Positions 1 to 11,155 of a stretch of 64,000 bases of DNA are shown in pieces (positions within the stretch are counted from its first letter, which is position 1; each line of letters starts with the position of its first letter). The notes under the pieces were generated by a model that was not told where the DNA came from, made no database searches, and saw only the letters and a program-made list of their open reading frames with translations. Position numbers and translations under genes: made by a program. Source of the stretch: Cenococcum geophilum 1.58 (taxonomy: Eukaryota; Ascomycota; Dothideomycetes; Gloniales; Gloniaceae); the NCBI GenBank assembly GCA_001692895.1, contig KV748227.1:310001-374000 (forward strand), in the 5' to 3' direction.

Positions 1-205
1 TGCCTCGAGGATCTCACGCGCTCCATGAGAAGTTAAAGAGGTAATTAGCCGGCCGCGGACCACTATAAATTGTAATATAAAGGTATGGGGACCCTCTTTT
101 TAGTCAAATAGCCTTCTAAGAGTACGCATAGCATGATGTCCGTATAGTGTTCCATTCCGCCGTATCCGCACGATAGTTCCATAACCAACTAAATACACCT
201 CAGAC

Positions 206-1939
206 ATGGCTACTTCAAAGAAGCAGAAGACTGTAGTGGTCGGTGCTGGGCCAGTGGGGTCATTAGCTGCTCTCTATGCTGCGAAGAGAGGTGACGATGT
301 TGAATTATACGAGTTAAGAGGGGGTGGGTCTAAATTTCATTCCTGGTTTCTGTGCTTCAGTTTTCAATTATTTGTCACAAAACCCAATAACGCACTCATC
401 TCCTTAAAGCCATAGAAACAGCCTTTGGGGATTTAGTGTGAGCAAAATAGGCTAACGCTTAGGAGATCTCCGTGATCCCTCTACTACGCCGCTTAACTTC
501 ACCAAGTCTATCAATCTTGCTTTATCAGAGAGAGGAATTAATTCAATGAAGAAGGCCGATTGCCCTGGACTTCTGGAGTCCGTGCTCAACGAAACTATCC
601 CTATGCATGGTCGCATGATTCATGGCCAGAAACACGGCAATCTTTTTCAGGAGCCTCAGTTGTATGATGTGCATGGACGGGTGAGTCAGGCTTCATCGCC
701 ATCTGAAGCCCTGGTCGCTGATTGCTGTAGTTTGTTCGCGCTGTTGATAGAGCAGGCCTAAACAAAAGCCTTTTAGACGAGCTAGAAAAAATGCCAAATG
801 TCAAGTTCTTTTTCAATCACAAGCTTACCGGAGCCGATTTCAGAAAAAACCTTGCATGGTTCGAACGGCAAGGGATTCTGCGTTCCGATATCGCTCAGAA
901 ACCAACGCAGCAGCCAGCCGACAAACGGGGGACAGAAATCGAAGTAAAGTTCGACTTCATGATTGGCGCCGACGGGGCACATTCCGCAGTGCGGTACCAT
1001 CTGATGAAATACACAAGGATGTCATACCAACAGGAGTATATCGATGCCCTATGGTGCGAGTTTCACATTTCCCCAACGAAGGACAATGATTTTATGCTGC
1101 CTCCAAATTATCTCCACATCTGGTCCGGTGAAGAGTTCATGTTCATCGCAATCCCAAGTCTTGACAAAAGTTTCACCTCAACGCTTTTCCTACCCAACAC
1201 TCGATTTGCGGAACTCGACGCAAACCAATCATCGCTTACCGACTTCTTCAAGTTAAATTTCCCAGGGGTCATTCCAAATATCATATCTGAAGCGGAGCTA
1301 CACAAGCAATATTCCGGAAACCTTCACTTACCTCTGATATCTATCAAATGTACGCCCTACCATTACGGGTCCAGTGCTGTGATCCTCGGGGATGCAGCAC
1401 ATGCAATGGTTCCCTTCTATGGCCAAGGCATGAATGCTGGCCTAGAAGATGTCCGTGTTCTGTTCGATATCCTTGACGAATACTCTGTGGGTCCTCAGAA
1501 CTCAGACACTATTCGGGAAAACCGAGCGAAAGCCTTAGAAGAATATACGAAGCAGCGTACCCCAGACGCGGTGTCAATCAATGACCTTGCTTTGAGAAAC
1601 TATCAGGAGATGAGGAGTGATGTCCGGTCCCCTATGTACCGCCTGCGGAAGTGGACCGAGGAGAAGCTGGACGCATACTTACCTAGCCTAGGTTGGGCTA
1701 CTCAGTATTCTCGCGTGAGCTTTGGGAACAACAGGTATTCTGAAGTGGAAAAAGCTGCAAGAAGACAAGGCAGGATACTCCTGGGCGTTATGGGGCTTTC
1801 TCTCGTCTCCGCCTTTGGTCTGGGGAGTTTGTGGCTATCAAGACTCAATTTGAAATTTCCTCCTAGGAAATTTCTAAGTCAATGGTTCCATCACCTTTTT
1901 AGCAAGTTGGCGGAGCTGAAGAGTAGATGGGCCCTGTAG
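206..1939 (+). CDS. BNA4: Kynurenine 3-monooxygenase, three exons
   Basis: FAD/NADPH hydroxylase that turns L-kynurenine into 3-hydroxykynurenine in de novo NAD synthesis; the family sits in the mitochondrial outer membrane. Exons read as 206-323, 463-680 and 731-1939, giving 514 aa, the usual fungal length. The introns are 139 and 50 nt; the first ends with branch GCTAAC and CTTAG. Seen: FAD Rossmann motif GAGPVG at residues 13-18, the family signature DLRDPST in exon 2, YDVHGR at the exon 2/3 junction, DG-type motif [10 protein letters not shown], and the second FAD motif [20 protein letters not shown] hydrophobic stretch near the C-terminus ([20 protein letters not shown]) fits the outer-membrane anchor. 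The donor GTGGGT of intron 1 is uncommon but preserves the frame. Fungal families have up to three BNA4 paralogues, so the exact paralogue is not fixed here. Confidence 0.95.
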
Positions 1940-3046
1940 GCAAATTAATTTCAAATCAGGCACCGCAGTCTTGGAATACGAACCTTACATCTGCTAGTAC
2001 AATCAGCCAATAACATTAGAGTAACATGCCCGCCCAAATAAAGTCTCCCGCGCCTTTGATATGGTGACTTTATCACAGATGCTATGGGATCTAATAGGCT
2101 ACAGTAATAGAGCATGACACAAACACCGAAGGAAGTCTTCTTTAAATAGAGGAGGAACCGCGAAAGATAATATTGTGGCTGCAGGCGGCTGCGTCTACGA
2201 AATCAAAGCCCTTAGCTTTACGCCGCACGTATCCAGAGCACCCGCGAACGGAAGTGTTTTCCATGGCCCCCTATACCAACTCCGGACATTTAAGATGTGG
2301 TAATGGGTCTTGGAATAATTAGAATCCAAGTCCTCCACGCAGATGACTTAGTACAAGCGTCTATGTTTGCTACGTTATTCAATGCATTCGGATTCTCCCG
2401 AAAAGTCGTGTCAAGACGACTGACTTGCCTCGATCAGATTCCAGCTGCTATTTTCTCATAGAGACTACTTCAATTGTCCGATTTTGAAAACAGAGTTCTT
2501 GCAACTTCATTTCGAACTCAATGCCATGTCTTCCATCTGATTTTTTGACCGGCTGATCTCTAGCTTATAAATTTCATTTCGTAGAGCCTCGGGAAATCCC
2601 ATGAATTGAACCATTTATCTTCACCTTCAGCAGAACTTTGCGATGCAAACGCTATCCTGCAGTAAAAAGAGACGCAATACACTTTGTACTATGTAATTAT
2701 TTCCTTACCTGCGGAAGTTCTCAAAATAGTAGTGATTTCTCAGCTTCACTCTTCAATATTAAATCAGTTCTAGACCTTTCACGAAACCTTCGAGAATCAC
2801 TCTAGCGTATCGCAAGATGTTCAATGCGGGCCATAGGTTAATAGTTGCTCATGTGTAGTTTCCACGCTTCGATTATTTGCCTAGTTTTTATTGCAGTTAA
2901 CCTCGAGCTTTAAAAGGTTGCTCGAGGAAGGGGAATAACTCCTTTAGCATTAGATTTTCTCACAATAGAAAATCTATTACTTTCTCGAAGTAATCATACT
3001 GCCCTTATAAATTATGCTTTGCTAGGTTTTTTTGATCAGGTCAGTA
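1940..3046. other. Intergenic, no gene seen
   Basis: No coherent reading frame or RNA gene is visible. Base composition becomes AT-rich after about 2,900, just before the MITE. Confidence 0.6.
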
Positions 3047-3048
3047 TA

Positions 3049-3382
3049 CAGTTAAACCCCCTTAATACGATATGGGGTATATCACGATATCCTCTACATT
3101 ACGATCTACACCCCTTGATCAAACCTTTTTTGGTGTAATATTACGATAATCTGGCTTTTGACGATATCGTTAAGGTAGCTCTACCAAAATCGGTGTAACC
3201 AGATAAGATTTTGTATGGGGAGAGCCCTATTTAGCTCATACAGTAGCTTATACCCTTTTAGGGTGGTTGGCCTCCCTTTTCCTGCTTATTAACGCATCAC
3301 GTGACTATTTAGTATAACAATACCATTGGTATTACGATATGCTCGGCTGCAAAAATGGTATCGTATTAAAGAGGTTTTACTG
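3049..3382. mobile_element. Tc1/mariner (pogo/Fot1)-type MITE, 334 bp
   Basis: The ends are inverted repeats: left CAGTTAAACCCCCTTAATAC and the reverse complement of the right end CAGTAAAACCTCTTTAATAC, with 21 of the first 24 positions equal. TA dinucleotides flank both ends (3047-3048 and 3383-3384), as expected for a TA target duplication. There is no coding capacity. Termini starting CAGT and a TA duplication are typical of the pogo/Fot1 branch; the family assignment is inference. Confidence 0.8.
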
Positions 3383-3826
3383 TAATGTCGATTACAGTGA
3401 TTTAAATAACCCACTGGAAGCTGGGCGAAAGTGATTAATTATGCATTACTCACAACCTTGAAGTTGATGTTGAATAGCAAAGAGGTTCATCATTTTAGCT
3501 TTTCATGATTTCGATGTGGCCCCAATCTGAAGGAGAGTCCACAGGGCTTAAACTTGACATACAGCAGTATATTGCTCTAAAGTTCATGGTCAAGGCATTA
3601 CCAGCGCACTTACACAAAACCGAAAAAATTGCACTCCCGAATCCTATTCTGAAAATGAATAGTGGTATCAATTAAAACCACTTTGACATACGCCTGACCA
3701 CACGTTGCGCCGCATCCAATCATCTAATCCAACCCAGTCAGGCCCAGAACAACCGATAATACTCACAAGAGTACCAGCATACATTGACGCCAATCATTTC
3801 CTATTTGATTGTCCCAAAACGTATAT

Positions 3827-4540
3827 TTACCAGCCTCGCCGCGTGCTTGCACCCATTGTCGCGCAATGTAAACAATTCCGGTTGTCACCAACAACAGCAC
3901 AGGTCCCGCAGATACTTCTACCACATGATCGGCATTCGAATTGGTCTGTGGAACTTGAGTCCCCGTAGTCGATATCCATTTCGCCATCACCTTGGAGAGC
4001 GCCGTCGCAATCATCACAACGTGGGGGCTGCGTGTTTGAAACCGAGGATGAGTTCGCATGCGTGAAAATGGGTTGCGGACGAGAGCGCGGCAATGACCAG
4101 AAGGAATGTAATGTTGACTTTTGTGTTGGGGTGGAACTTCGCACCAGTGGTTGAGACTGCGATAGGATTGGAGCAGCGTGGGGAAACTGCCGTTGAGCAG
4201 AAAACAGTTTATCCATTGTTGTTTCTAGAAGTTGATTGTTAGCGAACGTTCTCGACTGAGATTTCCGTGACGCTTTACCATGTATAATGTTGTCGTTTGG
4301 TCTATTGTCTCTGAACCTTTTACGCGTTCTGCTATTCAAATCCAAAGACGAGAGTTTTCCAATGTCCATATTCCACGATAATACGGGAATAGATGAAATA
4401 GGTGTCTCTAAATCCATTGCCCCATTAAATAGACGTGGGGCTGGAGTTGGGCTTTGCGATCCACGCGAAGTAGACGTTGTGAAACTAGAAGTCGAAGCTG
4501 GGGATGAATTGGAGCAAGATCTCTTTCTTTTTAGAGCCAT
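3827..4540 (-). CDS. Conserved Cys-rich fungal protein of unknown function, 237 aa
   Basis: Single open frame starting MALKRKRSC. The first 60% is Ser/Thr/Pro-rich and basic (a probable nuclear-localisation cluster KRKR at residues 4-7 and RTRKRFRD near 72). A short motif LHSFWSLP sits near residue 145. The last 70 residues carry four Cys pairs: CDDC, CRSC, CGTC and CLHC, which looks like a small zinc-binding module. I do not recognise a named domain. Its 5' end faces the MEMO gene across about 610 bp, so the two may share a divergent promoter. A nuclear role is inference only. Confidence 0.65.
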   Translation of the reverse strand: MALKRKRSCSNSSPASTSSFTTSTSRGSQSPTPAPRLFNGAMDLETPISSIPVLSWNMDIGKLSSLDLNSRTRKRFRDNRPNDNIIHGKASRKSQSRTFANNQLLETTMDKLFSAQRQFPHAAPILSQSQPLVRSSTPTQKSTLHSFWSLPRSRPQPIFTHANSSSVSNTQPPRCDDCDGALQGDGEMDIDYGDSSSTDQFECRSCGRSICGTCAVVGDNRNCLHCATMGASTRRGW

Positions 4541-5153
4541 GATGAGAAATATTTAAAGTATCGATACGGTGATGCGACAGGGTACAGATATAGATGTGAC
4601 AGTATTGCAGAAGGCAGTAATGTGTATTGTGAAGGGCAATGGTTAAGTGGTAAGCAGCAGAAGTAGTGGTAGAAGTAGCGATGATGAAATGAGGAGGCTG
4701 GAACGCGACGCGCGAAAACGCCGCACGTGCGCGAAGCACACTACCACGCATAACACTAGACGGCTCATGCTTGGGGCATTGAAGCATACTGAACGACACT
4801 TAAACAGATATACTAGACATTCAAATACGTAATGAATGCCTCATATTATACAGCAGTATTCTATGTCTTCCACTCTTTCCTTGAGAGAGTCGGCCTACTT
4901 CGTAGCGAGATATTTGCTGCATTTACTGACCATATAGACCTCTGGAGTACTTTAGTAGCTCCAAGAGTAGCTCCAAGTCTGCAATCTAAATATATATCTA
5001 GTATTTTGCGACGATTCAATCGTTGTGGGGCCTCCAGCGATTACTTCATTCCTCCTGCCCAGCTCTCGGAACCCCGCTCTCGTGCCCCTCGTTTGTTTGA
5101 AAGCTCCTAGAGGTCTTCAACATATACTGTTAGCAACAGTTATTGCAAAAAAA
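4541..5153. other. Divergent intergenic region
   Basis: Lies between the minus-strand Cys-rich gene and the plus-strand MEMO gene. Short open frames here overlap each other and lack family features; I see no separate gene. Confidence 0.5.
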
Positions 5154-6337
5154 ATGTCCAGCAGAGACGCCAGCCACGCCGGCTCGTGGTATTCTTCGCG
5201 GAAATCGGAGCTCTCTGCTCAACTAGATCAATGGCTTGACCAAGTTCCAGACACTACCAAGTGTATCGGCACGGAATCCTCCAAGCAAGCTCCTGCCCAG
5301 CTACCTTCCTCTGGAGCAAGGGCTATTATTGCACCGTAGGCGTCACTGTCCACTGCCGGTGAGCTGAATGGGAGAGCTCATGGCAAAGCAGGCATGCCGG
5401 ATATTCTTACTCTGGGCCTGCGGCAGCATGGGCTTACAAGTCTTTGGACCTGTCTAAGGCGTAAGCCAACCTATGCCGCAGCTACTACAGCTGCTCGAGA
5501 CATGAGTTCTAATCATTTGCAGTAAACGCGTCTTCCTGCTTGGACCTTCTCACCACCACTATCTCACCGGATGTGCACTCACACAGTGTGACACATACGA
5601 GACACCTCTCGGAAATCTCAAAGTCGACAAGCAGACTATCGCCGAGCTGCACCAGAAAGCTTCCTTTGACAAGATGTCCCTGTCCATAGATGAAGCCGAG
5701 CACAGTCTAGAAATGCACCTCCCATACATCTACAAAGCACTCAGCAGGTTCGTTACTACTCCTCCCACCGCCTCACCTCACCTCGCCCCCTCGACAGCTT
5801 CTCACGACTCTCAGGATATTCTCCGATCCCGCGTCTTTCCCTCCCCTCATCCCCATAATGATTGGTGCGACTAACGCAACCACCGAGCGCCGTTTCGGCC
5901 AAATCCTCGCACCCTACCTCGCCGATCCCACCTCCGTCTTCATCATAAGCTCTGACTTCTGCCACTGGGGCTCCCGCTTCAGATACACGTACTACCAGCC
6001 GAACTCCGGCTCCGCGTACTCCCTCCACTCGTCAGACCGAGCGCCCACCCAGCCTCCTATCTACGAGAGTATCGCACGTGTAGACGGCCTGTGCATGGAT
6101 GCGATCGAAACAGGCTCGCATAAGAGTTTCTTGGATATTTTAGATGAAACTGGGAATACAGTGTGCGGGCGCCACCCTATCGGCGTAGTTATAGCCGCCA
6201 TAGAGGCGCTGGAGAAGGAGGATAAAGTGGAGAAGGGGAAAGGAAGGTTCAAATTCATGAGGTACGAGCGGAGCAGTGACTGTGATAGCGCGAGGGATAG
6301 TAGTGTCAGCTATTGCAGTGCGTTTGCAATTTTTTGA
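5154..6337 (+). CDS. MEMO1/Mho1-family protein, four exons
   Basis: Exons 5154-5335, 5392-5460, 5523-5747 and 5815-6337 join in frame to 332 aa, matching the family length (yeast Mho1 is close to this). Introns are 56, 62 and 67 nt. Family metal-site segments are all present: HAGYSYSG at the exon 1/2 junction, GPSHHHYLTG in exon 3, and SSDFCHWGSRF in exon 4. EHSLEMHLPY and GRHPIGV are also family signatures. MEMO proteins share the fold of class III extradiol dioxygenases and are linked to copper handling and redox signalling in animals; the fungal function is poorly known. The start at MSSRDASHAGSWY is chosen because the family begins with the REASHAGSWY-like motif; a longer upstream frame gives no family sequence. 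Confidence 0.92.
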
Positions 6338-6557
6338 GCAGATGGGAAGAATTTTCCTTCTTTTTCGGCATGAAACCAATACAGCTAGACGACTACACCT
6401 AGGAACCTGAAAATATTACAATATTTTACATAAGAGAGATATTCAATACCCTGGGTTGGAGCTGCTTTCGATGAGCTTACGTTTATTCCTGACCCCACTC
6501 ATGTGGCGGTGCTATAAGTAATGATTAATTTTCAATTCCAAATTATTTCTAACCAAA

Positions 6558-6645
6558 GCAGAGTTAGTCTAGTGGTTATGATATTCGCCTTACATAAACA
6601 TTTATGTGGCGCGAAGGGTCGCGAGTTCGATCCTCGCACTCTGTA
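6558..6645 (+). tRNA. tRNA-Val (UAC) with 15-nt intron
   Basis: Folds as a cloverleaf: acceptor 6558-6564 with 6638-6644 (a G-U first pair), anticodon stem TTCGC/GCGAA, anticodon TAC at 6591-6593, T arm GCGAG/CTCGC with loop TTCGATC, discriminator A at 6645. An intron of 15 nt (6595-6609) lies one base 3' of the anticodon, the canonical place. The B box is clear. Confidence 0.9.
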
Positions 6646-6653
6646 GCGGTTCG

Positions 6654-6659
6654 TTTTTT
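6654..6659 (+). terminator. RNA polymerase III T-run
   Basis: Six consecutive T residues start nine bases after the tRNA-Val, the usual Pol III terminator. Confidence 0.8.
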
Positions 6660-6713
6660 GCCTGTTGGTCCCTTTCTTTTTTGGTTAGGGAAACGTAGGA
6701 TGGGGTTATGAAG

Positions 6714-6776
6714 GTGTCCACACGCTGTGCGACGTCTCCGCGTCGGCTCTGCTGAATCCGAAGACCAGCAGGTGGC
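6714..6776 (-). repeat. Fragment of the retroposon also found at 51.3 kb
   Basis: The block CACGCTGTGCGACGTCTCCG and the ten bases after it equal the reverse complement of bases near 51,315-51,345 except for two C/T differences in 30 nt. The match fades into AT-rich DNA on the right. Confidence 0.65.
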
Positions 6777-7159
6777 TTAATAATTTATATATAAAAGATT
6801 TTCTTAAGAAGATTCTTTATAAATTTTATATATATCATCTATATAAGACGTGGTTATTAAAGATAGGTTTACGTTGTAACTTCTTTTGTATAGGACGTCT
6901 TATTGAAAAATTTGTAGAAGATAAGAAAACTGCAGTATCAAAGTCGAGAAATACGGATTTAAGGTAAATCGGCCACCGAAACATATCGACTTGTCCGACT
7001 TTCCTATCTCGAAGGTGTTCTTATTACAGCAGCTAGGTAAGATCATATCAGAAACTTAAGAAATATATGATCAGCATAATTAATCAATTGCAGTTAGCTA
7101 AGATAATGTGGGTCGAGTCCAAGTTCGAATTCCGTACTGACGTACTGGGCCAATCTATT
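6777..7159. other. AT-rich DNA, possible decayed repeat
   Basis: Rich in TATATA and short direct runs. Near 7,093-7,130 there is a weak Pol III-like A box (TTAGCTAAGATAATGTGG) and B box (AGTTCGAATTCC) with SINE-like spacing. No gene seen. Confidence 0.35.
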
Positions 7160-9010
7160 TTATGAAGCATGAGGCCACGCGTTTGACCACCCCGGAATCT
7201 CGTAGGAACCTAGCGGAACCCTACGAATTGAAGCAAACGACTCAGCCAGTAAATAAAGCCTAGCAAAAAGAACTGGAATGAGCCCGACCCCAAAGCTAAC
7301 CCTGAATGTCCATTGAATGAGAGTTTCAAAAACCGGATTGTGCTTCTCCAGCCACTTCAGGGATGGGTATAAGGATAAGGATAAAGTGAATGAGCACCAC
7401 GTCGCAGCGGTGATGGCGGCGCTAATCTTCCAGAGCAACTGTTCCGCATAGCTTGGGAAACTGTTGTTCCAAGCTGCAAGATGGACACCTCCAAAGGTCA
7501 ACCCAATGAAGGAGATGATTAAGGCTTGAGCCCATAGGTTTCCTCGTGCGTCAGAGAGACGCTTGTAAGCGTCGTCAATAACCTCGAAGTAATATCCTTC
7601 TTGGCTTCTCCCGTGGAGGTTGAAGAGGCTCTGATACATGAGTTTCCCGAGCCCTGAGCGGGAGGTTAGATAAGCACGGCTGGTGGGTCGATCTTGGCTG
7701 GAGGTATTTGCCTCGTTAACAGTTGGGGATGAAGCCTTCTCGATGTCTAGAGAGGTGGGGTATGCGCGGCTGGCCATTGAATCTTGGCCAGAAGTAATAA
7801 CTTCACCCACAGTTGGAGGTGAAGCCTTCTCGATATCCGGAGATTTGGGGTCAGCGTGGTGGGTGGACGGACTTTGGTCGGAGGTCGATTTAGTAGTTTT
7901 GCCCCCCGGTGGGTTTTCGAAAACCGTCAATGGATCAGTCGGGTCGAGGGTGGTTGTTCCTCTCACCAAACAAGAAACCAATCCCTTGTCTCTCTCATAA
8001 TTGAGAGGGATGGTCGTCGAGGTTTCGATGTCAAGGGGTTTATACCACCATATAATATACATGGACACGGCGCAGAACGTGTGTAAGACGGTATGGAGCT
8101 CCAGCAGTGTTACTGGATAACGAGCAGCGGTGCGACCAATGACCTGAACAATAATCCAGAGAACTTGCGAGATGACGATACCTTTAGTGAGGGTGGTGGC
8201 GTTGCCTTTATCGCGCACTTCTTCGGCGGTGATTGTGGACAGCAGCTTAAGTCCCTTTCCATCCTCCGATTCCCATTGCGCCACTTCCCAGACTCCGTGA
8301 GGTGTCAAGGTTAGTTTTTTGTTTCGCCTCTTCGCGGTATCATGGACGAGTTCCTCGGACTTCGCGGTATCATAGACGGCTTCCGGAATGACAAACCCCC
8401 CCATGACAGCGTAATATGCCAGCGAGATATCCCATCCCTTTATTTCCGAGTTGCCCGGCAATTTTGAGTTGCAGGCATGTGGGCGTAAGTCGTGGTAGAC
8501 TTTTACTAAGCACTTATGCTCGCATGCCTGGTTGCTCGGGTAGACTCTTTCGATGGTTTTATTGATCTTGTCACGGAGGATGTAAGCAGCCTTCCTCTCG
8601 TACGCCGCGATAGCCATCATCCCTTCTGGTGCGATGAGGATGATGCAACTCCAACCAATTTTTCGGACTGTTTTACGGGCCAGAAATGCCTCAAGCTTCT
8701 CATTAACCCAGGGTTCTTCTACTTCGGATCCAAAGATTGCTTTCAAAACACGGTCTAAGGTCTTGTTGATCTCGTTTTCAGGCTCGATGTTGACGTGTAC
8801 TGTCGTCCAGATGCATAGGGAGAGTGTTATGACGCAGCTGAAGATGAGTCCGAGAGTGCCGCGATTATGGGGCCCTGGTACCCAGCCGGGCTCGAAAACT
8901 TCAGTAGTGACGGCCGGCTAGCAGTCATTTCCGCTCGGCGTGGTTGTGGCAGCTGCGTGCTCGGAGATCAAAAGTAGCGCTGGAAACCATAGCACCCTCA
9001 AGTTAGGCAT
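7160..9010 (-). pseudogene. Fungal multi-pass membrane protein gene with one in-frame TAG
   Basis: From ATG at 9008-9010 the frame gives a signal-peptide-like start (MPNLRVLWFPALLLIS) and then a TAG at 8918-8920. After it the same frame runs unbroken to 7160. The segment after the TAG (GWVPGPHNRGTLGLIFSC) is a hallmark of this common, unnamed fungal membrane family, so the true N-terminus is before the stop. No GT-AG intron can remove it. Restarting at the next Met would lose the first membrane segment. About six hydrophobic segments follow, e.g. GIVISQVLWIIVQVIG and SFGVGLIPVLFARLYLL. A CAG-to-TAG change or a sequencing error would explain the break. Apart from this the gene looks well preserved, so it may be a recent null allele. 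Confidence 0.75.
7690..7860 (-). repeat. Two to three coding repeats of about 87 bp
   Basis: Inside the membrane-protein gene, the protein repeats a module of about 29 residues containing DIEKAS(P/S)PTV and ASRAYPTS/TSRAYLTS. It lies in the hydrophilic loop between membrane segments. Confidence 0.6.
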
Positions 9011-10882
9011 GTACTTTCAGACTGTCTGTCAGCATGTGGTGTTTATTTGAGATCCATGGCCTGGCTTTCGATTTTGTCTAATCACCAATATTCCATCTTG
9101 ACTTACATTCATGTTAGTGATACTTGGAGTCTTAATGCAGGCAAATGTATTATGGTGAAGATGAATGGGGGTTGCAGCGAGCAGTATGCGTATCGTTTGC
9201 TGCAGTGAGTGAGCTTAAGCGTAACTGCACTGCGAAGTGAGTTTAAATAATCGCGATAACGTCCGATGCGGTCGGCAGGGTCTTCCGGACACGTACCAGA
9301 CGCGAGCATTTGCAAGACCAGTAATCTACTGATGAGGTATGAGGGAGGCCTGAAATTGGTACCTACCTCTGTTCTTAGAAAAGAAGCTTGCTGATTTGAT
9401 TAAAAATTATGATTACACTGCATCCCTTTCATCAATCACTGATGGATGCCGATAAGATGACGAGCAAATAGGCACTGACTAAAGCCGAGGAGTTCAGGTG
9501 TTTACGATCATTGGCAGCCATTTGCCATAAGCATTCGCAACGTGTGACAGCTCACACTTATTTCTTCCCCTATTTGTTATTTAGGGATGAGAGCAGCGGC
9601 TGCCCAGTGAGCTGCGGATGAGAATCAAGGGCTTGTGACAACTTCACTGTGCAGCTCGACGGAAAAAGACGTCAAAAGCAACAAAAGCAGCAAATGTGGT
9701 AAATATGCCGAAAGTCTAAGCTTTGCTTTGCCTTACCACGTAACATGCACTCAGCTGCAGTTCTATTTTGTTGGTCCTCGATGAATAAGGCCCGACTCCC
9801 ATTGTGAAATGTTGCATGTTGTACGTTGCATGAGCTCCTGAGCAGCGATACGTGGACAGCAACCTGCATATCACATTTTCGCTGTGTGCAGCAGGAGGTA
9901 TGGAAGGCCTTCCTCTGTGTCTCGGGCGTTGGGGGCCTGGCCGTCTTTTGGTGTGCTCGTTTCCCATGGAGCTTCATGGCAGACTGCCTGGTCTCTTTCA
10001 ATTATGCAGGGAAAAAGAGGCTTCATGCACTCCTAGTTGTTAGCTGTAAAACTACATTTTGCATAGCCGAGAAGGGCAGGATGGGCTGAAAAGGGATGTA
10101 GAATGCGGAATATTATTTTCATACTTTGTCGCGACGTCTACGAAATATCATGCTACTAAGCAATAGGTGGCAAGAGCCTAGCGATATCAATGATTTCTCA
10201 CGGGCCCGGTTTTTGCTTCTAGATTCTGAAGGAGAATCCCTTCGAACAGGTCAAAATACTTTTGCGCGGCTGGTGGACCGATGGGTGGTAGACTTGACGG
10301 GTATAATGGGTTGATGGGTTGGCTTGATAGGGTCGAAAGGGCTGGTTAAGGTTGATGTGTTGATTGCGCACGGGCTCACTTGCAGAACCGGGGAGTTCGG
10401 TCATCTAGATTTGCGGAGATGCCTGAGATTCTGCTGAACGGAAATCTTGATTAGGTTTATGGCGTGCAGATCTTCCGCTTTGCCCCTCTAGTGCGTCTCC
10501 ACTTTGACCCTGCCTCTTTCCGCTTTCAGCCCCACCTGCTTCTACCGCCTTTGCCTTGACGTTGGCGGAGAGCGAACAACGCGTGACCCACAACGGAAAG
10601 AGAAACATCCAACGTAGCCCACCAATTGCAGCAATCTGACCCCGCGAATATCTATCACATATCGGGGGGGCTGATTTGGCGCGGTTACGACCCGGGTTAA
10701 TACGAGGTTAGGCCTACCCCTGCTGATAACGCGCCCGAACCCCGCACGAGGTCGCGCAGCGACCGCCCCCGAGTACTTTCGCACGCGATTTTGGGCGAAA
10801 AGGTACATAATTTGTGTTAGATCGGTACTTCTGGATGGTCGCGTAATATTACTCTAAATTTACAACACCTAAACGGGCTCTA
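9011..10882. other. Intergenic, no gene seen
   Basis: Only short unsupported frames. 10,600-10,800 is GC-rich compared with the transposon that follows. Confidence 0.5.
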
Positions 10883-10883
10883 T

Positions 10884-11155
10884 TCCTATATTAAGGCGTC
10901 TTAGTTGCTATAATGTAGTCCTATATTAAGACGTCTTAGTTACTATAGTATAGTCCTATATTAAGGCGTCTTAGTTAATACAGTGCAGTCGTATATTAAG
11001 GCGTTTTAGTTACTATAGTGTAGTTTTGTATTAAGGCGTCTTAGTTACTGCAGTGCAGTTATATATTAAGGCGTCTTAGTTACTGCAGTACAGTCCTATA
11101 TTAAGACGTCTCGGTTACTAGTATAGTCCTACATTAAGGCGTCTTGGTTATTATA
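10884..11155. repeat. 35-bp tandem repeat, about 8 copies
   Basis: The unit begins TCCTATATTAAGGCGTCTTA and continues GTTACTATAGTGTAG. Copies differ mainly by C/T and A/G changes. It abuts the 3' side of the minus-strand Crypton. Confidence 0.85.

Noticed and set aside
9672-10001. Minus-strand 109-codon frame with many Cys
   Set aside because: Two overlapping frames on both strands, no signal peptide or known domain, no splice support.
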